A DNA stretch of 64,000 nt from NCBI GenBank assembly GCA_003260075.1, contig QLIY01000771.1, positions 1 through 64,000 on the forward strand, read 5' to 3'. Below, one piece after another: positions 45,501 to 57,111 of the stretch; within the stretch, counting starts at the first letter, position 1; each line of letters opens with the position of its first letter. A model generated the notes under the pieces. It saw only the letters and a list, made by a program, of their open reading frames with translations, was not told the DNA's origin and did not search any database. The position numbers and the translations under genes were made by a program. This DNA comes from Phallusia mammillata. Taxonomy: Eukaryota > Chordata > Ascidiacea > Phlebobranchia > Ascidiidae.

Positions 45501-48500
45501 TGGCTTCTAATGAAGGGGGGGGGGTAAAAATATTTGTTTTTAACGATGGCATCGCAAGAAATCTAAAGAAAGAAAGTTAACATACAAAATGCATACACAG
45601 AACACGTAAAGATGTATAGATGAGCATTTTGGCTTCTAATGAAATGCAAGTTTGGAGTTTGTATATCTTACTAGTTTGTGTTGTTGAAACACACATATTT
45701 ACATACTCCTTCTTGAAACAGATAATCCTTCTTATTCAAATAGATTTATACTTAGGGGGGGGGGCATATCTTACTAGTTTGTCTTGTTGAAACACACATC
45801 TTTACATAATCCTTCTTGAAACAGATAATCCTTCTTATTCAAATAGATTTATACTTATCTGATCAAGCATGGTCTTGTACAGATAAGCGTAACTTTACCT
45901 TTAATTGCATAGGCTTTGATTTTCCAAGCTGGATCAAACTGGGTGAGTCTTACCAGTTCGTTTACAACCTTCTCGTCAGCAATTTGAAGCTTAGCGGCTG
46001 TACGACATGTCTCAAGTCGAACCGATACATACTCGGCACTGTAAAAATGCAATTTCATGCTACGTAACCGATCAATGATGTCAAGGTTAAAATGATAAAA
46101 TTTTAAACGTAAAAAGAGTATTAAGCTTTAGGAATGCACAACAATCGCCACTTGTGTCCGATTTGGTGATATATACTGGTTAAGCACAGTTTACAACTTG
46201 CACTAATGATTACAACAGTTATTGTTGAAACGTATGTAAGATATATTCTATACACAAGGTATTTGGCAGTCATGTTTTTGATTAAACTAGTTTTTAAGTC
46301 TGTGTATCTGAATCTGAAAAAATACGCTATGAAAAACTAAAGATTTTGCTTGGCTTGACGATAGCTATTTCATTGTTATTTTCCCGTTCTTTAAAGGAAC
46401 AGTATGCAAACAGAAGCTCTCATTTCGTTTTGCATACCCAATAACAACGGGATTCGAAACCAGGGGTGCAGGTTTTTCACACCTGTACATTAATCAAGCG
46501 CCTTTAAATTTGTACAAACTAGTGAGCAGCACAGTCAGTGTACAATGGCGCCACCACGCACCTAAAACATTTAAGGAATTCCGGCAGCAAGGTGGCAGTC
46601 ATGATCCCGAGGTGGGCGATCTTCCTGAGGACGTCGGTTCGAACCCGCTCGTTCCCACGCGCAAGTTTCTCGCGAAGATCGAAATGTACGTCACGGCCGT
46701 GACCTGTGTGACCCAGAACACGTGATGCGGCGGTTCTCACCTAAAATGTAGTTTCGTTGGATAAATTAGTTGAAAGCAGCGGAAAATTTTGGCACAATGG
46801 AGTTTTTCATCACATGCACCAAAAAAAGGTAGACCACTGGTACTTAACTAACACCCGTCAACGGGGAACGTCTTTCCAACATTTCGAAAATACTTGTCAT
46901 GAATTAAGTGCAAATTTCGAATTACTCATGGCTGTTTGAAATGCTAGTATTTTTTTCCATGTTTTTGGTCTAAAACTTTCTTTTGTAACAATAGCATCAA
47001 TTTATTTCAGTTCGATAGAAAAAAAGGCCCATATTAAAGGTAGAGCTACTAACGCAGGAACTCACAACACCACCGTTTGGGAATTTCTGGTAGGTGGCGC
47101 GACGGAGTATAGGCGTTTATGGTGACAATAAGTGCTGAGTCAGCAAATTTCCAGAAATTCCCAAACCGGCGTATTGCGAGTTCCTGTGTTAGTAGCACTA
47201 CTCATATTAAACCAGTGGCTCTCAGCCTATATCTGTCCCCCTTGCAATGCTACTGACCTCTGAGTTCCAATCTTCCCACATCAGGTTAGAGAGTTTATGG
47301 ACGAGATCCCTGTTAATATTTCCAGAAAGCTGTGAAAGCACGCCGCAAGTGGCCACTTTGTCCTTCCAGTTGCAACTATTCAACTGCTCGGCAAGAAGCG
47401 AATGTACCAGTCGCTTTAAAAATAAAGAAACACAAAAATTAGCAAAAAATGTTCAATTAGTGGTTAAGTTTGTACACTTTAAATTTGCGAGACCAATTTA
47501 GGTTGCAAAAAAACACACGACAAACGTAACATTTGGTCATGTTCGGGTTGTTCTGTGTGGATTACAAATGCATTGAAGCAAGTGGGTAAATCAGTATCAG
47601 ACATAAAACAGTGCTGAGGTATGCCAAGAAAATGAATGGAGCTTGTTCGTAAACATTTTAAATGTGCTAACATCGCAAAAGACAATGATGCCAAACATGC
47701 GTGACGCCATAAGGCAGTGACGTCATACATGTGTGACACCATAACATTTGTGCTCGATCGGCCAAACACAACAATGACAGTGTTGCCCGATTCCTAACGT
47801 TTGAGGACGTAAGAATGATGCCCATAGTACACATCACCCGAAACAAAAAATGCATAAGTTTAATGATGAAAATAAAGCCCCAAATAGACGTAAAAAGCGA
47901 CATGCTTTATATTTCAAACGTTTCGGCAAATGCTCATGCCATCATCAGTGAAATGAAGAGTCACATCAGTTACACCCGTTTATATCCACTTGAGTCACGT
48001 AAAAGAATGATAAAAAAGGTGCGAAACAAGCGTCGCATAATAAAACATTCTACTTCTTTAATTTACCGGTCTTATTGACAGGCCCTACCGTGTTTTGGCT
48101 GACGTGGGCGAGCAGAGCAGTTGCTTGTGCATTTTGATCTGTCTCTAGCAACATTCGGATCAGTAGCTGGATCACTTTCGCATCTGTGCTGCCGTTGAGT
48201 GCCAGACATTGAGCACAGGCCATCCGATCTGTAGGGACTCCTAAAAGAATAGTTTAGTCACCTAATTGCCGCCATTATAAAGCTTTTTTGGGTAACCCTA
48301 AAGTTCACAAGTTTGTGGGTTCTAAACCTGTCTGGGCCACAAGAGTTTCCCTGAGCAAGAACACTAGGCAGCACTTCTTCGACCCAGTGAATGCCTATGG
48401 GTTAAACTAAGGTAACAAATCCACATTAGAAAAAATCAAACAAAAATGATTTAACGGACTTGCAATTAAACAGACTGCTTGACGGATTGTGGGCACAACT

Positions 48501-51500
48501 AATTTAAGCGTTGCCCGATCACCGAGGACAAAAATGAAACAAACAGTTACAATGAATTGGTTTCTTCACCTTTACACAAGAATTGAAAACAAAAATGAAC
48601 CAAATATGATGCAAGCACTATCAGTCGTACCGTTTTCCAAATTGTGTTCTAGAATCTGTCGCACTTCATCTGTACATTCAGAGAGCGAATAAAGACACAT
48701 GGCTGCTGCGAGTCTAACACGCCCGTTCCTATCGCGCAATCGTTCTCGAACTTTCGTTTTCAGCACTTCAGGAAGATGACCCTGGTCAGAATCACCAGAG
48801 GGCGCTGCTGATGGGTCAAGCATCGGTAGAACCGCTAAAAGAAAAGGTTTTCCAACATTCTTGTCACATAAAAAGATTGTTTGTAGTGAATTAAAAATAA
48901 AAAGTTAAACGACAGTTGTATCAATTGTAAAAGCACTGATCCAATAGATGATAAGCTGCAGACGTTTACTTGTTTGTTGCTTTTACAATTGATACTGTAA
49001 CATTGAGCCCACTTTACTTAGGTTCCCAGACAGTTGCTTGGCCATTGTATGCAGTTTACTCTGTGCTGTATGCCCAGTTGTGGCATCCAACAGAATAGGT
49101 AAGGCATAGGTTTTTACCCTGTTACTCCCAACAAACTGGAGGGGGGGGGGGGTTTATGCTCAGTTGTGGCATCCAACATAATAGGTAAGGCATAGGTTTT
49201 TACCCTGTTACTCCCAACAAACTGGAGTGCCGTTGGATCGCTACACTAGCCTATACGACCCAAACAGTTATAGGTCGGAACAGTGTGTACTGCCTGCAGC
49301 TTAAGGAATCAATTGTTTTAAGATTTACTGTAATTTTTTTCTTTCTCAATTGTGGCTAGTTTTAGGCGTTCAACACTTAAAACCTAGGTACCTTTAGCAG
49401 ATCTTTACCTTTTGTGACGTCATAATAGCTCAGACAATTTTGGAGTTTGTCCACATTGCCATTTTATCGCAACTGGCTTTACAAAATAAGAAACATTACC
49501 AATATATCATCTTACCCAGTGTGGTGAGATCAGCCACTGGTATTCTGTGCAAGGCAGCCATTGAGCAAGCTGCTACTGCTCCAAGTCTTAAGTGATCGTG
49601 GATGTTTTCAAGGTCAATTATTACGTCGGCCAACGTCACTTCCTGCCAACGTCCGGCTGTAAAGATTCAAATAACGACCAATCCGTTTAATTGCATAAGG
49701 ATGGTAAATTTGAACCATAGCAATTTGTTAGGAAAATTAACTTGATAGTTGCCTAATCCGGTTAGTTGAATAAAAAAGCAGATTTGTCTGCAAAAATAAA
49801 ATTTGAAAGGCCACACATTTTATTTCCACGCATATGCCTACAAGGAGGTACAATGCCATGTTTGTGTAATACATTATTTGCTGCATACCAACACAGATTC
49901 AAGTCATCACAGTAAAACAATCTTAAAAGCACAAGCCAGAAAAATACAGCATTACATCAGAACTGCAACTTGAAAAATCTGCCTTGCATAGTTAAAAAAA
50001 CATAATTGATATACCAAGCTTCCATTTTGATCGCCATTCCTCAATGATGTGAATCATCGGTGCATTGTCCAGCATGTTGGCACTCTGTGGAAGGTCCAAG
50101 TCCTCGATCTTGGCAAACTCGCTTCGAGGAGGGTTGAGGCCACGTTCCGAAGTAAAATCTGCAGGTTGGGGAAGTCCCCTCCATCTCTGCAGTCCTTTTG
50201 TGATCTTTCCTGTTTACAAAGTTAATCTTATTTTAAAGCTGATATTTCCTAATTTTTTTCAAATTCTATGACATGAAAAGGGTATTTTACAAAACAAGAG
50301 ACTGCTGTAGTTGCCAGTTGCCAATTTATATCTGTGGTGGAGTTAATCGAAACCAAAATCTATAAAACAACAAAATTTTAATTCAAACATTAGCATTACA
50401 GAGTTTTGTAACATACCTGGCCTGTTGGATGGTTTCTTTTTGTGCTTCAAATCAGTTTGAGACCAGTATTGATTTGAAGGAGGAAAAACTGGTTGTATGT
50501 TGCTTTGATATTCCGAAAAATCGTCCATGATAATTCTACTTTTGTCCAAGGTTTGTTGAAACACAGGTTTTGCTTGATCTGAAATGATTAGTGATTTTAG
50601 TTTTGCTGTACACATGGATTGTAACCATTTATTATATATTTTCTGAGCACTGCATATCTTAGACATATGTTGTTAATTCTTTGTAAAATCTGGTGCGATT
50701 GATCAAATTTAAGTTAAAATTCAATTTATTTTAAGCAGCAAAACACCAAGGATGAAATTGTGACAAACAAATCCATATGGCTAAATTACTTATGAAACAA
50801 AATTTTGAAAAAATGAGTTGCTGATTCAAAATTAGGATAATATAATATTGAGTAAGTATGAAAATATGTGTACATAACAAGGGATCAAGTAAATATGCAT
50901 TCAAATTGTAACATTAAAATTACTGACAGATAAAGAATAACAACATTAATGAAGCATAAAAAATATCAATTGTGTCTTGTCACTTTCCTAAACAACTATT
51001 ACCCTGAAACCACATACACTGTATTTTTTTAAAATGTGAAGTCAAAGAATATTTTTACTTGTATACAGCTGTTGCTCAAAAGCATTTTCAGTGGCGTTTA
51101 TGGGGGGGGGGATGTATTTTTTTTAAATGTTAAGTCAAAGAATATCTTTACTTGTATACAGCTGTTGCTCAAAAGCATTTTCAGTGGCGTTTATGAATTG
51201 ACCAGCAGCTGGATTAAGAAAATCCTCCATTTTCTTTGGAGGTGGTGCTTCCATGTGTTTTACCTGCAGGTTCTGCGCACTTTGGTTCACTTCATCTGCA
51301 AGTTTAAATTTAAAAAAACTTCGCATTAAAACTTTGTATTCACCAAAATCATACAACAAAAAATATCAATCAATCAATTAATCATTTATTTGTCATGCTT
51401 TAAAAAAAGAGTAACACACAAAAAAGTATAGTTGCGTGACAGGTCAATTAAAGGCCAAGCATAGGCCACCAGGTCATTGACCCGTTATTGGTAACGTTAA

Positions 51501-52976
51501 ATACATATTTAATGATGAAGTATGTAATGTCAAAAGTAAGGCAAGGAACAGATGGGGTTTTATGCTTTTCTTTATTGTGACATTAAAAAAAAAACAGTTT
51601 AAAGTTTTTCAAAAGGATCCCTTTCTCATAAAATAAGTTTAACAAGAGACCCACCAGTATGACATGTAACTTTATTTCGTTCCTGTTTAAGAAATCTCGG
51701 AAGTCGATAATATTGAGCAACAGTTTGTTGCAGAACTTGATCGGATCTTAACTTCAATTCTTTTTCCAATCGTCTACGCTCTCTTTTTTCCTGACGCGCC
51801 TTTTTCCGTTCCTCTTCTTTTTTCTTTTCCAACTCTTCAAGGTTGTTATTTTCTGCCTAAAACAATTATTTAGCGAATATGAATTTGCATGTAAAGATTA
51901 CTTTTAAAACTAGTGGACATAGATGAATAGCTGAGACCAGCCCTAAAGCGTCGATGTACACCAATGATCATGGCATACTCTTGTAGAAATCATGAGCGCT
52001 ACCAACTGAGCATGAGTCCTGGAAAGACTCCTGCTGTGGGTTTAAATGGCCCTTTTTTCTAGCCTACGCCATATGGTGGTGAATGCTTGGTTACTGATAC
52101 AGTTTACTTTATTTTGAACAGTTTTACACAAGAAAACTAATCATATGAATTACAAATGTGCTACATAATGCAATTAGAGTCTGCATGCCAGTACAAGAAC
52201 TTCAAAATAGGACTTACCTCTTCTCTGACCAAATTAATGTTGCTAACTTTTCCAAATTTTTGCCGCACGAGGTTATTAAGACGTTCCTTCTGGTTTCCAG
52301 ACTCAATGTTATCAAACACTATCCATCGTGCTGTATCTTTACTCAATTTTCCAATCACATATTCATCCCACTTTCCTGGTTTCTGTTGTGAGCGCTGACT
52401 ACTTGGCACATCGCCAGCAGACATTGGAACAACTCTTGGTGATTGTCCTCCTTCAGTTATGAAAAACTGTCTTACAGCAGGCCGCTCTTGTGATTTTCTT
52501 CGCTCAGCACTTTTCACTGACAATGTTTTCGATGGTGGCATTTCACCACAGCGTTCAGTAACAGTAGTTGTCTTCTGTCTCATTTCTGCTGCTCGCGGAG
52601 ACCTAAGTTTTTTAATGTGGCCAGGAATTTTACGATTGTACCCCCGAGTGTCAAACCTTCCACCAGATGTCGTGCTGAGTACAGAGGGAGGAATAACATC
52701 TGAGCAGTCATAGATCGTCTGAATCTCTTCCTCATCATACGGTAATGCATGTGCACATCTTTCTTTTACCACATCTTTGGTGAACACAAAGTCATGGCTA
52801 ACTGCTTTGATCATACGATTCCCAACATAGCTCTGATGCTTCTTTAGAGGGTTAGATACTGGATTTAATTCAGGTTTTCCAACTTTCACATGCCGGGTGT
52901 CATCTCCTACAAATGGGATTTTAACACGAGATGCACTGGGAAAAAACACTGGCACCTCAAGTGGCCGTTTTTCCAT
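42534..52976 (-). CDS. HEATR4: HEAT repeat-containing protein 4-like (about 1025 aa)
   Basis: Sixteen minus-strand exons: 52218-52976, 51655-51856, 51152-51295, 50417-50578, 50015-50209, 49516-49656, 48631-48834, 48089-48240, 47258-47413, 46562-46740, 45899-46038, 44298-44487, 43337-43499, 42872-42980, 42736-42813 and 42534-42637. All phases match, giving about 1025 aa, close to the length I recall for human HEATR4. The N-terminal 250 residues are basic and low-complexity. Exon 2 encodes a charged coiled coil (KKKEEERKKARQEKRERRR). Exons 6-13 encode helical HEAT repeats (for example VRLAAAMCLYSL, VRLEACVSLRKL, WEDWNSE, AHLGIMTATLLPEF). An acidic tail (DETDDDDVENE) follows. HEAT repeats serve as protein-binding scaffolds. 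The precise function of HEATR4 is not established. ATG 52976 is chosen because an in-frame stop precedes it. Exon 3 is partly duplicated by a gap artefact at 51020-51101. Confidence 0.85.
43610..43960 (+). repeat. CCCGAACCCG interspersed repeat, second copy
   Basis: Contains GGTTCGGGTTCGGGCC near both ends and an AT-rich middle matching 27060-27420 in reverse. It lies in an intron of the HEATR4-like gene. Confidence 0.65.
44583..44700. repeat. Truncated hAT-like element with G10 run
   Basis: CAGCGGTTCCCAAACTGGGG matches the terminus at 42071. It is cut after about 47 bp by 10 G at 44630-44639. Confidence 0.6.
44786..45172. repeat. Direct duplication split by a G10 run
   Basis: Bases 44786-44972 and 44983-45172 are near-identical (AAATAAGGACAAT-rich), separated by 10 G at 44973-44982. 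Confidence 0.8.
45403..45857. repeat. Two successive duplications, each split by a G10 run
   Basis: Bases 45403-45514 repeat as 45525-45645 around G10 45515-45524. Bases 45663-45754 repeat as 45765-45857 around G10 45755-45764. Both lie in one intron of the HEATR4-like gene. Confidence 0.8.
47039..47207. repeat. Foldback MITE related to 18529-18750
   Basis: Inverted arms of about 55 bp (GGTAGAGCTACTAACGCAGG against CCTGTGTTAGTAGCACTACT) flank a centre containing ATAGGCGTTTATGGTG and TGCTGAGTCAGCA, shared with the 18.5 kb element. Confidence 0.75.
47905..48005 (-). repeat. Reverse copy of the CTGATGA...GAAAC repeat
   Basis: The minus strand reads CACTGATGATGGCATGAGCA and then TTTGCCGAAACG, closely matching 25319-25440. 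Confidence 0.6.
49067..49228. repeat. Direct duplication split by a G12 run
   Basis: Bases 49067-49140 and 49153-49228 are near-identical around 12 G at 49141-49152. Confidence 0.8.
51020..51194. repeat. Direct duplication split by a G10 run, copying part of a coding exon
   Basis: Bases 51020-51101 and 51112-51194 are near-identical around 10 G at 51102-51111. The right copy contains the 3' end and donor of HEATR4 exon 3, so the left copy is a false partial exon. Confidence 0.8.
51935..52080 (+). repeat. tRNA-derived SINE relic
   Basis: CCAGCCCTAAAGCGTCGATG and GGAAAGACTCCTGCTGTGGG parallel the copies at 54130-54365 and 28850-28990. The B-box has decayed. Confidence 0.5.
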
Positions 52977-53339
52977 GATAGTTTTCACATAGCTGCATCA
53001 AACTTAACTGTGATTTATTTATGCACCTGGTGGCCAAAAGCACATGCATAGACTATGGTCAAATAAGCATAACAATGCCAAAAATCTGGCATTATTGCCG
53101 CATTGTAACAGTGTGACTGGTTTGCAAGTGCACAGTCAACCACTTGTGCATTTACAGTAAAGCTCCCTTAACAAAGTAAATACCTAACCTTTTTGAACCT
53201 GCATGTCTATTGAATGCTAGATAAAGTTTTATATGACAATACTCTCTGTTAGTGAAAGTATTTTTCAGCAAAATTATCACTGAACATTTTTCACCTTTAA
53301 GTTCATTTGTTTGACCGAATTAGGGCAGAGAGAACTAAC

Positions 53340-53835
53340 GTCTAGACCAGTGCTCTTCAACCTTTTTAGTGGCACAGAACCTTCAAAGTGTTTTGTCAAA
53401 CTTTGCGGAACCCCAATAAAATAATTTTAATGAATGTAATACAATAAGGCTACATCAAAGAAAAAACATGCATTTTTACCTAACACACCCCAAGTACACA
53501 ATATAAGTTGACTGTAATTAAACGATTCACTGAAACGCATTGACATGTTACTTGTAACGGTTTGTTCTACATTTATCTCACAATTTTGCGAGAGTGTATC
53601 AAAGCTGTGTTTATTACGTCACAATTGATCAATGGTGCAACCAAAGTTAATTAGATTGTACAGGCAAACGTTGCTGTTTGCAACAATGATATTGTTATGT
53701 TACATTTCCGTTTGAATTAGTACACCGAACCGCTGAGAACCCCTGTGCAGTGCTTAAAGATCACGGAACCCCTGTAAGGATAGTATGGAACCCTAGGGTT
53801 CCGCGGAATCCCGGTTGAAGAGCCCTGGTGTAGAC
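53340..53835. repeat. hAT-like MITE, 480 bp, with target duplication
   Basis: The element at 53348-53827 starts CAGTGCTCTTCAACC and ends GGTTGAAGAGCCCTG. Flanks are GTCTAGAC and GTGTAGAC (one mismatch). Confidence 0.8.
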
Positions 53836-54129
53836 TACTAAACACTCCGTAACTTCAAATACACTTGGATATCGCGCACAACCACAAGCAGTTATCAAAT
53901 AAAGCCCAATTACCAAAACAAAATGCACAAACGCTCGTAAGATTTCTTACTCAGCATATTTCCACGCATAACTATGGTTACCTTACCCACATAACGTTTC
54001 ATGATGTGACGCAGCAAATCACGTTGGTTTTAATGTAAAAGTAATTTTTATGAGAGAATTTTTTTCATTGCTTAACATTGGATGAACAATTCCACTTAGT
54101 TTGTTTAGGATGAATATATTCATACTGGG

Positions 54130-54365
54130 ATCAGCCCTGAAGCGTCGATGGCTCGATGCAGACCAGTGATCTCAAGGCCTACTGAATTTTCTTTTTTCGT
54201 TTCTGTTCTGGCAGAATGACAATGACCTATTAAGGCGTAATCAGCCGGTCTTCCAAGCATTCCCATATGGCAAGGCACATGTTAGAAAAATCCAGCCTGC
54301 AGTGGGATTCAAACCCGCGACATGAGTCTTTCCAGGACTCTACCAACTGAGTTACACAGGCTCAG
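54130..54365 (-). repeat. tRNA-derived SINE, best-preserved copy
   Basis: On the minus strand, about 54363-54292 folds as a tRNA-like head with A-box TAACTCAGTTGGTAGAG, an anticodon-like loop CTGGAAA and B-box GGTTTGAATCC, with weakly paired acceptor ends. A tRNA-unrelated body continues to about 54130. The body makes it a SINE and not a tRNA gene. Confidence 0.65.
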
Positions 54366-54623
54366 TGGAGAAACCGCCTAAAGTCGAATCACAAGCACCG
54401 TTGCTTGCCTTGTATGCTGTACATGTCAGCTTCGCAATAGGGGATCAGCTAAGTGGTCGAACTGGCAATTCCCTACTACGAAGCAGAAATGTGCAGCATC
54501 TTTAGTTAACGTGTATTAACAAGAAAACCTTAACAACTGCACTTTCTGTGTGAACGTTTTCGCATTTTCACAGGTAAAAAACGGGACTCTGTGGTCTTAA
54601 ACAATTACAACCACGACAGCACT

Positions 54624-54629
54624 TTTATT
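54624..54629 (-). terminator. Poly(A) signal of PHF5A
   Basis: AATAAA on the minus strand, 124 nt after the stop codon. Confidence 0.5.
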
Positions 54630-54752
54630 GTCGATAAAAATGACAAGTTTTACAAGCGACTTGGTGTAAGTCAGAGGCTTATGCTCCAAAATCTGTTCTT
54701 CTTGTCAAAGATTGATGGTTCCTTGTATTTCACATGACCACCAACACTTGTA

Positions 54753-56436
54753 TCATCTCTTTTTGAAGCCATATTTCTTCCGTTCATAGAATAGATCAGT
54801 TTTAGCGCTACCTAAATTCACAATTTTGGGGCAACCATCTCTCTGAAAAAAATAACCCAGGTATTTAACAAAAAACTTAAATAATTTTTCAGTTTTACAC
54901 AAGATATCAAAGTACAAAGAAAAGTTGACAAAAACCAGACAAAAACTTTGTGGAAAAAACAACTATATATATTATATAACAGTGAAGCTTATTTCTTTGA
55001 TCAATAACAAACTACTTACATCTTTTTCTTGCATTGTACATTCCTTGCAATAATATGCATCAGATACACCAGGTCCACCACATATAACACAGCGACCCTA
55101 AGATATATAAATTGCATGAAAATTGATGCTTACAAATCACAATTACACAAAAAAGAAATCTGTGATATATATTACTTTTTTAGATAATTTTTTTATAGAC
55201 CACTGAAAAAAAAAAAAAAAAAAAAATTACCCTGCCAGTTTATCGCAAACTCTATTTTATTACAGACTGAAACCATAACTTCAGCCTATTGTCACTTGAA
55301 AAATTCTATTTGCAAAAAAACACCACTTAAGTTGCTACCAGATTCATCTATCACTTTGTGCTGTCCAAAGTTTACCTGATATGATCCATAATTGCATTCA
55401 TCACAAATTCTAACAAGTGTGCAAGGTCTCACATAAGAGTCACAAATCACACATTTGCCATCACCTGCAAAATAATTTATTTTAGTTGAAATGCAGGCTA
55501 TACTTAACATAGCAGTAAGTAAATTTGTGTAGTGTAAGGACAGTAAAGTCATAGGCAAGAGATTTTAAATTAAAGTGTGTGATGCATAACCAGAATAAAA
55601 GAGATGAGAAGAAACATTTACGCCTTACATCAATCATAAAAATTAAATAAAACAGAAAACAACGGGCAATGAATAAATTTGAAATATTGGCCTTTACTTA
55701 ATAAACAATATGAGCATTAAAATATTTAGAAAAACAATAGACGCATACTTCAAAAATATGCCCTAGAGTTAGTAGGCAGTACATCAAGTATTGGCATTGT
55801 CACTTTTTCAGATATATAAACATTGAATAGATTGGTAAAACAACAAGGACACTGGAAAAAAATGAGTTAATAACTCAAGGGTTGTGTTAATTGAATGATG
55901 TTTGAAGCATTTTGGATATGTTTCTATAGGATTGCAAATAATCACAAGGGCCTGACAGGGTACAACTGGAACTGGTTGCATAAACCAGTGACTGAAGCCA
56001 CATGTTCAGTAAATAAATGGGATCTCACTTCAATGCCTACTTCTGTTTTCAAGTGATCTACTGTCAAATAAGCATGGTGTTGTGTTTATAACCGTGAAGA
56101 ACTCAATCAGTAACAGTTATAAACATAGCTATAGGTCAATAACAATCAGCTTTTCTTTTACACAGTCTCACAAAAAATAAAATTCAACTTACATTTTTCG
56201 CACAATCTTCCAATAGCTGAAAAAGTAATAATTGTAAAAGTTAGTTACAAATAATAAGTTAAGAGTAATAGGCACATAGCTTCTACACACAAATGTATAA
56301 AACTTCGTTTGTTTGTGATTTAGCCTTGGTAATGAAATGTTTCATTTTACGAATAGAATACATTATAAATCGGAAAAAACTTACCAACTCCAGGTTGTTT
56401 TCGACAAAAAATTAGATCAGGATGATGCTTTGCCAT
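54753..56436 (-). CDS. PHF5A: PHD finger-like protein 5A (SF3b14b), splicing factor SF3b subunit
   Basis: Nuclear zinc-binding subunit of the SF3b complex of U2 snRNP, part of the branch-point adenosine pocket. Five minus-strand exons are 56385-56436, 56193-56216 (24 nt), 55376-55464, 55020-55097 and 54753-54842. They encode exactly 110 residues, the length of human PHF5A. It starts [14 protein letters not shown] and contains CEKC, CVIC, CDEC, CVICGG and CKEC pairs that ligate three zinc ions in a knot. It ends [11 protein letters not shown]. This is one of the most conserved eukaryotic proteins, and the visible sequence is nearly identical to the human family, so the model is secure. It lies head to head with the TRPV gene. 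Confidence 0.97.
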
Positions 56437-56872
56437 CACGACACTGTGACTGTATTTTGCAACTGATAAATTTTATGTTGTGAAACTTGAAATACTAACA
56501 ATCGACGCAACGAAAACGTTGAAAATCGTTTGTTGTTTTTTACCGCTCGTGCAACTTTTGTATCGGATCAGAGAAACGTCTTTTCGTCGCAGATATGGAA
56601 CAATTTATTTTAATGATTTCTATGATTCTTCACAAAAAAACAAAACAAATTAAAACAGACAATAAAATTTTAAAAATGTAAGCTGTTATTTTATATTCGG
56701 TCGACGCAAGTATAGTATGTTTTGTAGAACCCATTTAAAGTTGCCAGAAACGACACCATCGTTCTCGTTCACAAAAACTTTCAAAACTCTATAAAATACC
56801 CAGTAATCAGAGCTCATTTAACTCGTTAGCTTTGTTTGCAGTATTTATTTTGTGTTCTTATAAAATTTAATA

Positions 56873-56914
<42 letters not shown>

Positions 56915-57111
56915 TTAAAAAAATGTATTTTTAGTGTTTACATAGATATCATATCAATTTATTCAGAAAACAGAAGGAATGTGCGCCTGTAACGACAGCG
57001 TAATTGTATCTCCGTTACTAGACAAATTCACTGAAGTGTGTCAGTTGTTGCGCGAGGCGCGGTTGTTTTGTTTTGCGTCCAGTTGCACATGTTAATTGTG
57101 AATAGCAGAAG
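56437..57111. other. Head-to-head intergenic region of PHF5A and TRPV, with G39 gap
   Basis: Only 675 bp separate the two start codons, so promoters probably overlap or are bidirectional. The G39 run at 56873-56911 means the true distance is unknown. No TATA box is evident. Confidence 0.55.

Larger units (their letters stand above)
52977..54752. other. Spacer between PHF5A 3' end and HEATR4-like 5' end
   Basis: Both genes are on the minus strand and 1.8 kb apart, too far for a tunicate-type operon. It contains a hAT-like MITE (53340-53835), a SINE (54130-54365), the PHF5A poly(A) signal and presumably the HEATR4 promoter. Confidence 0.55.
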
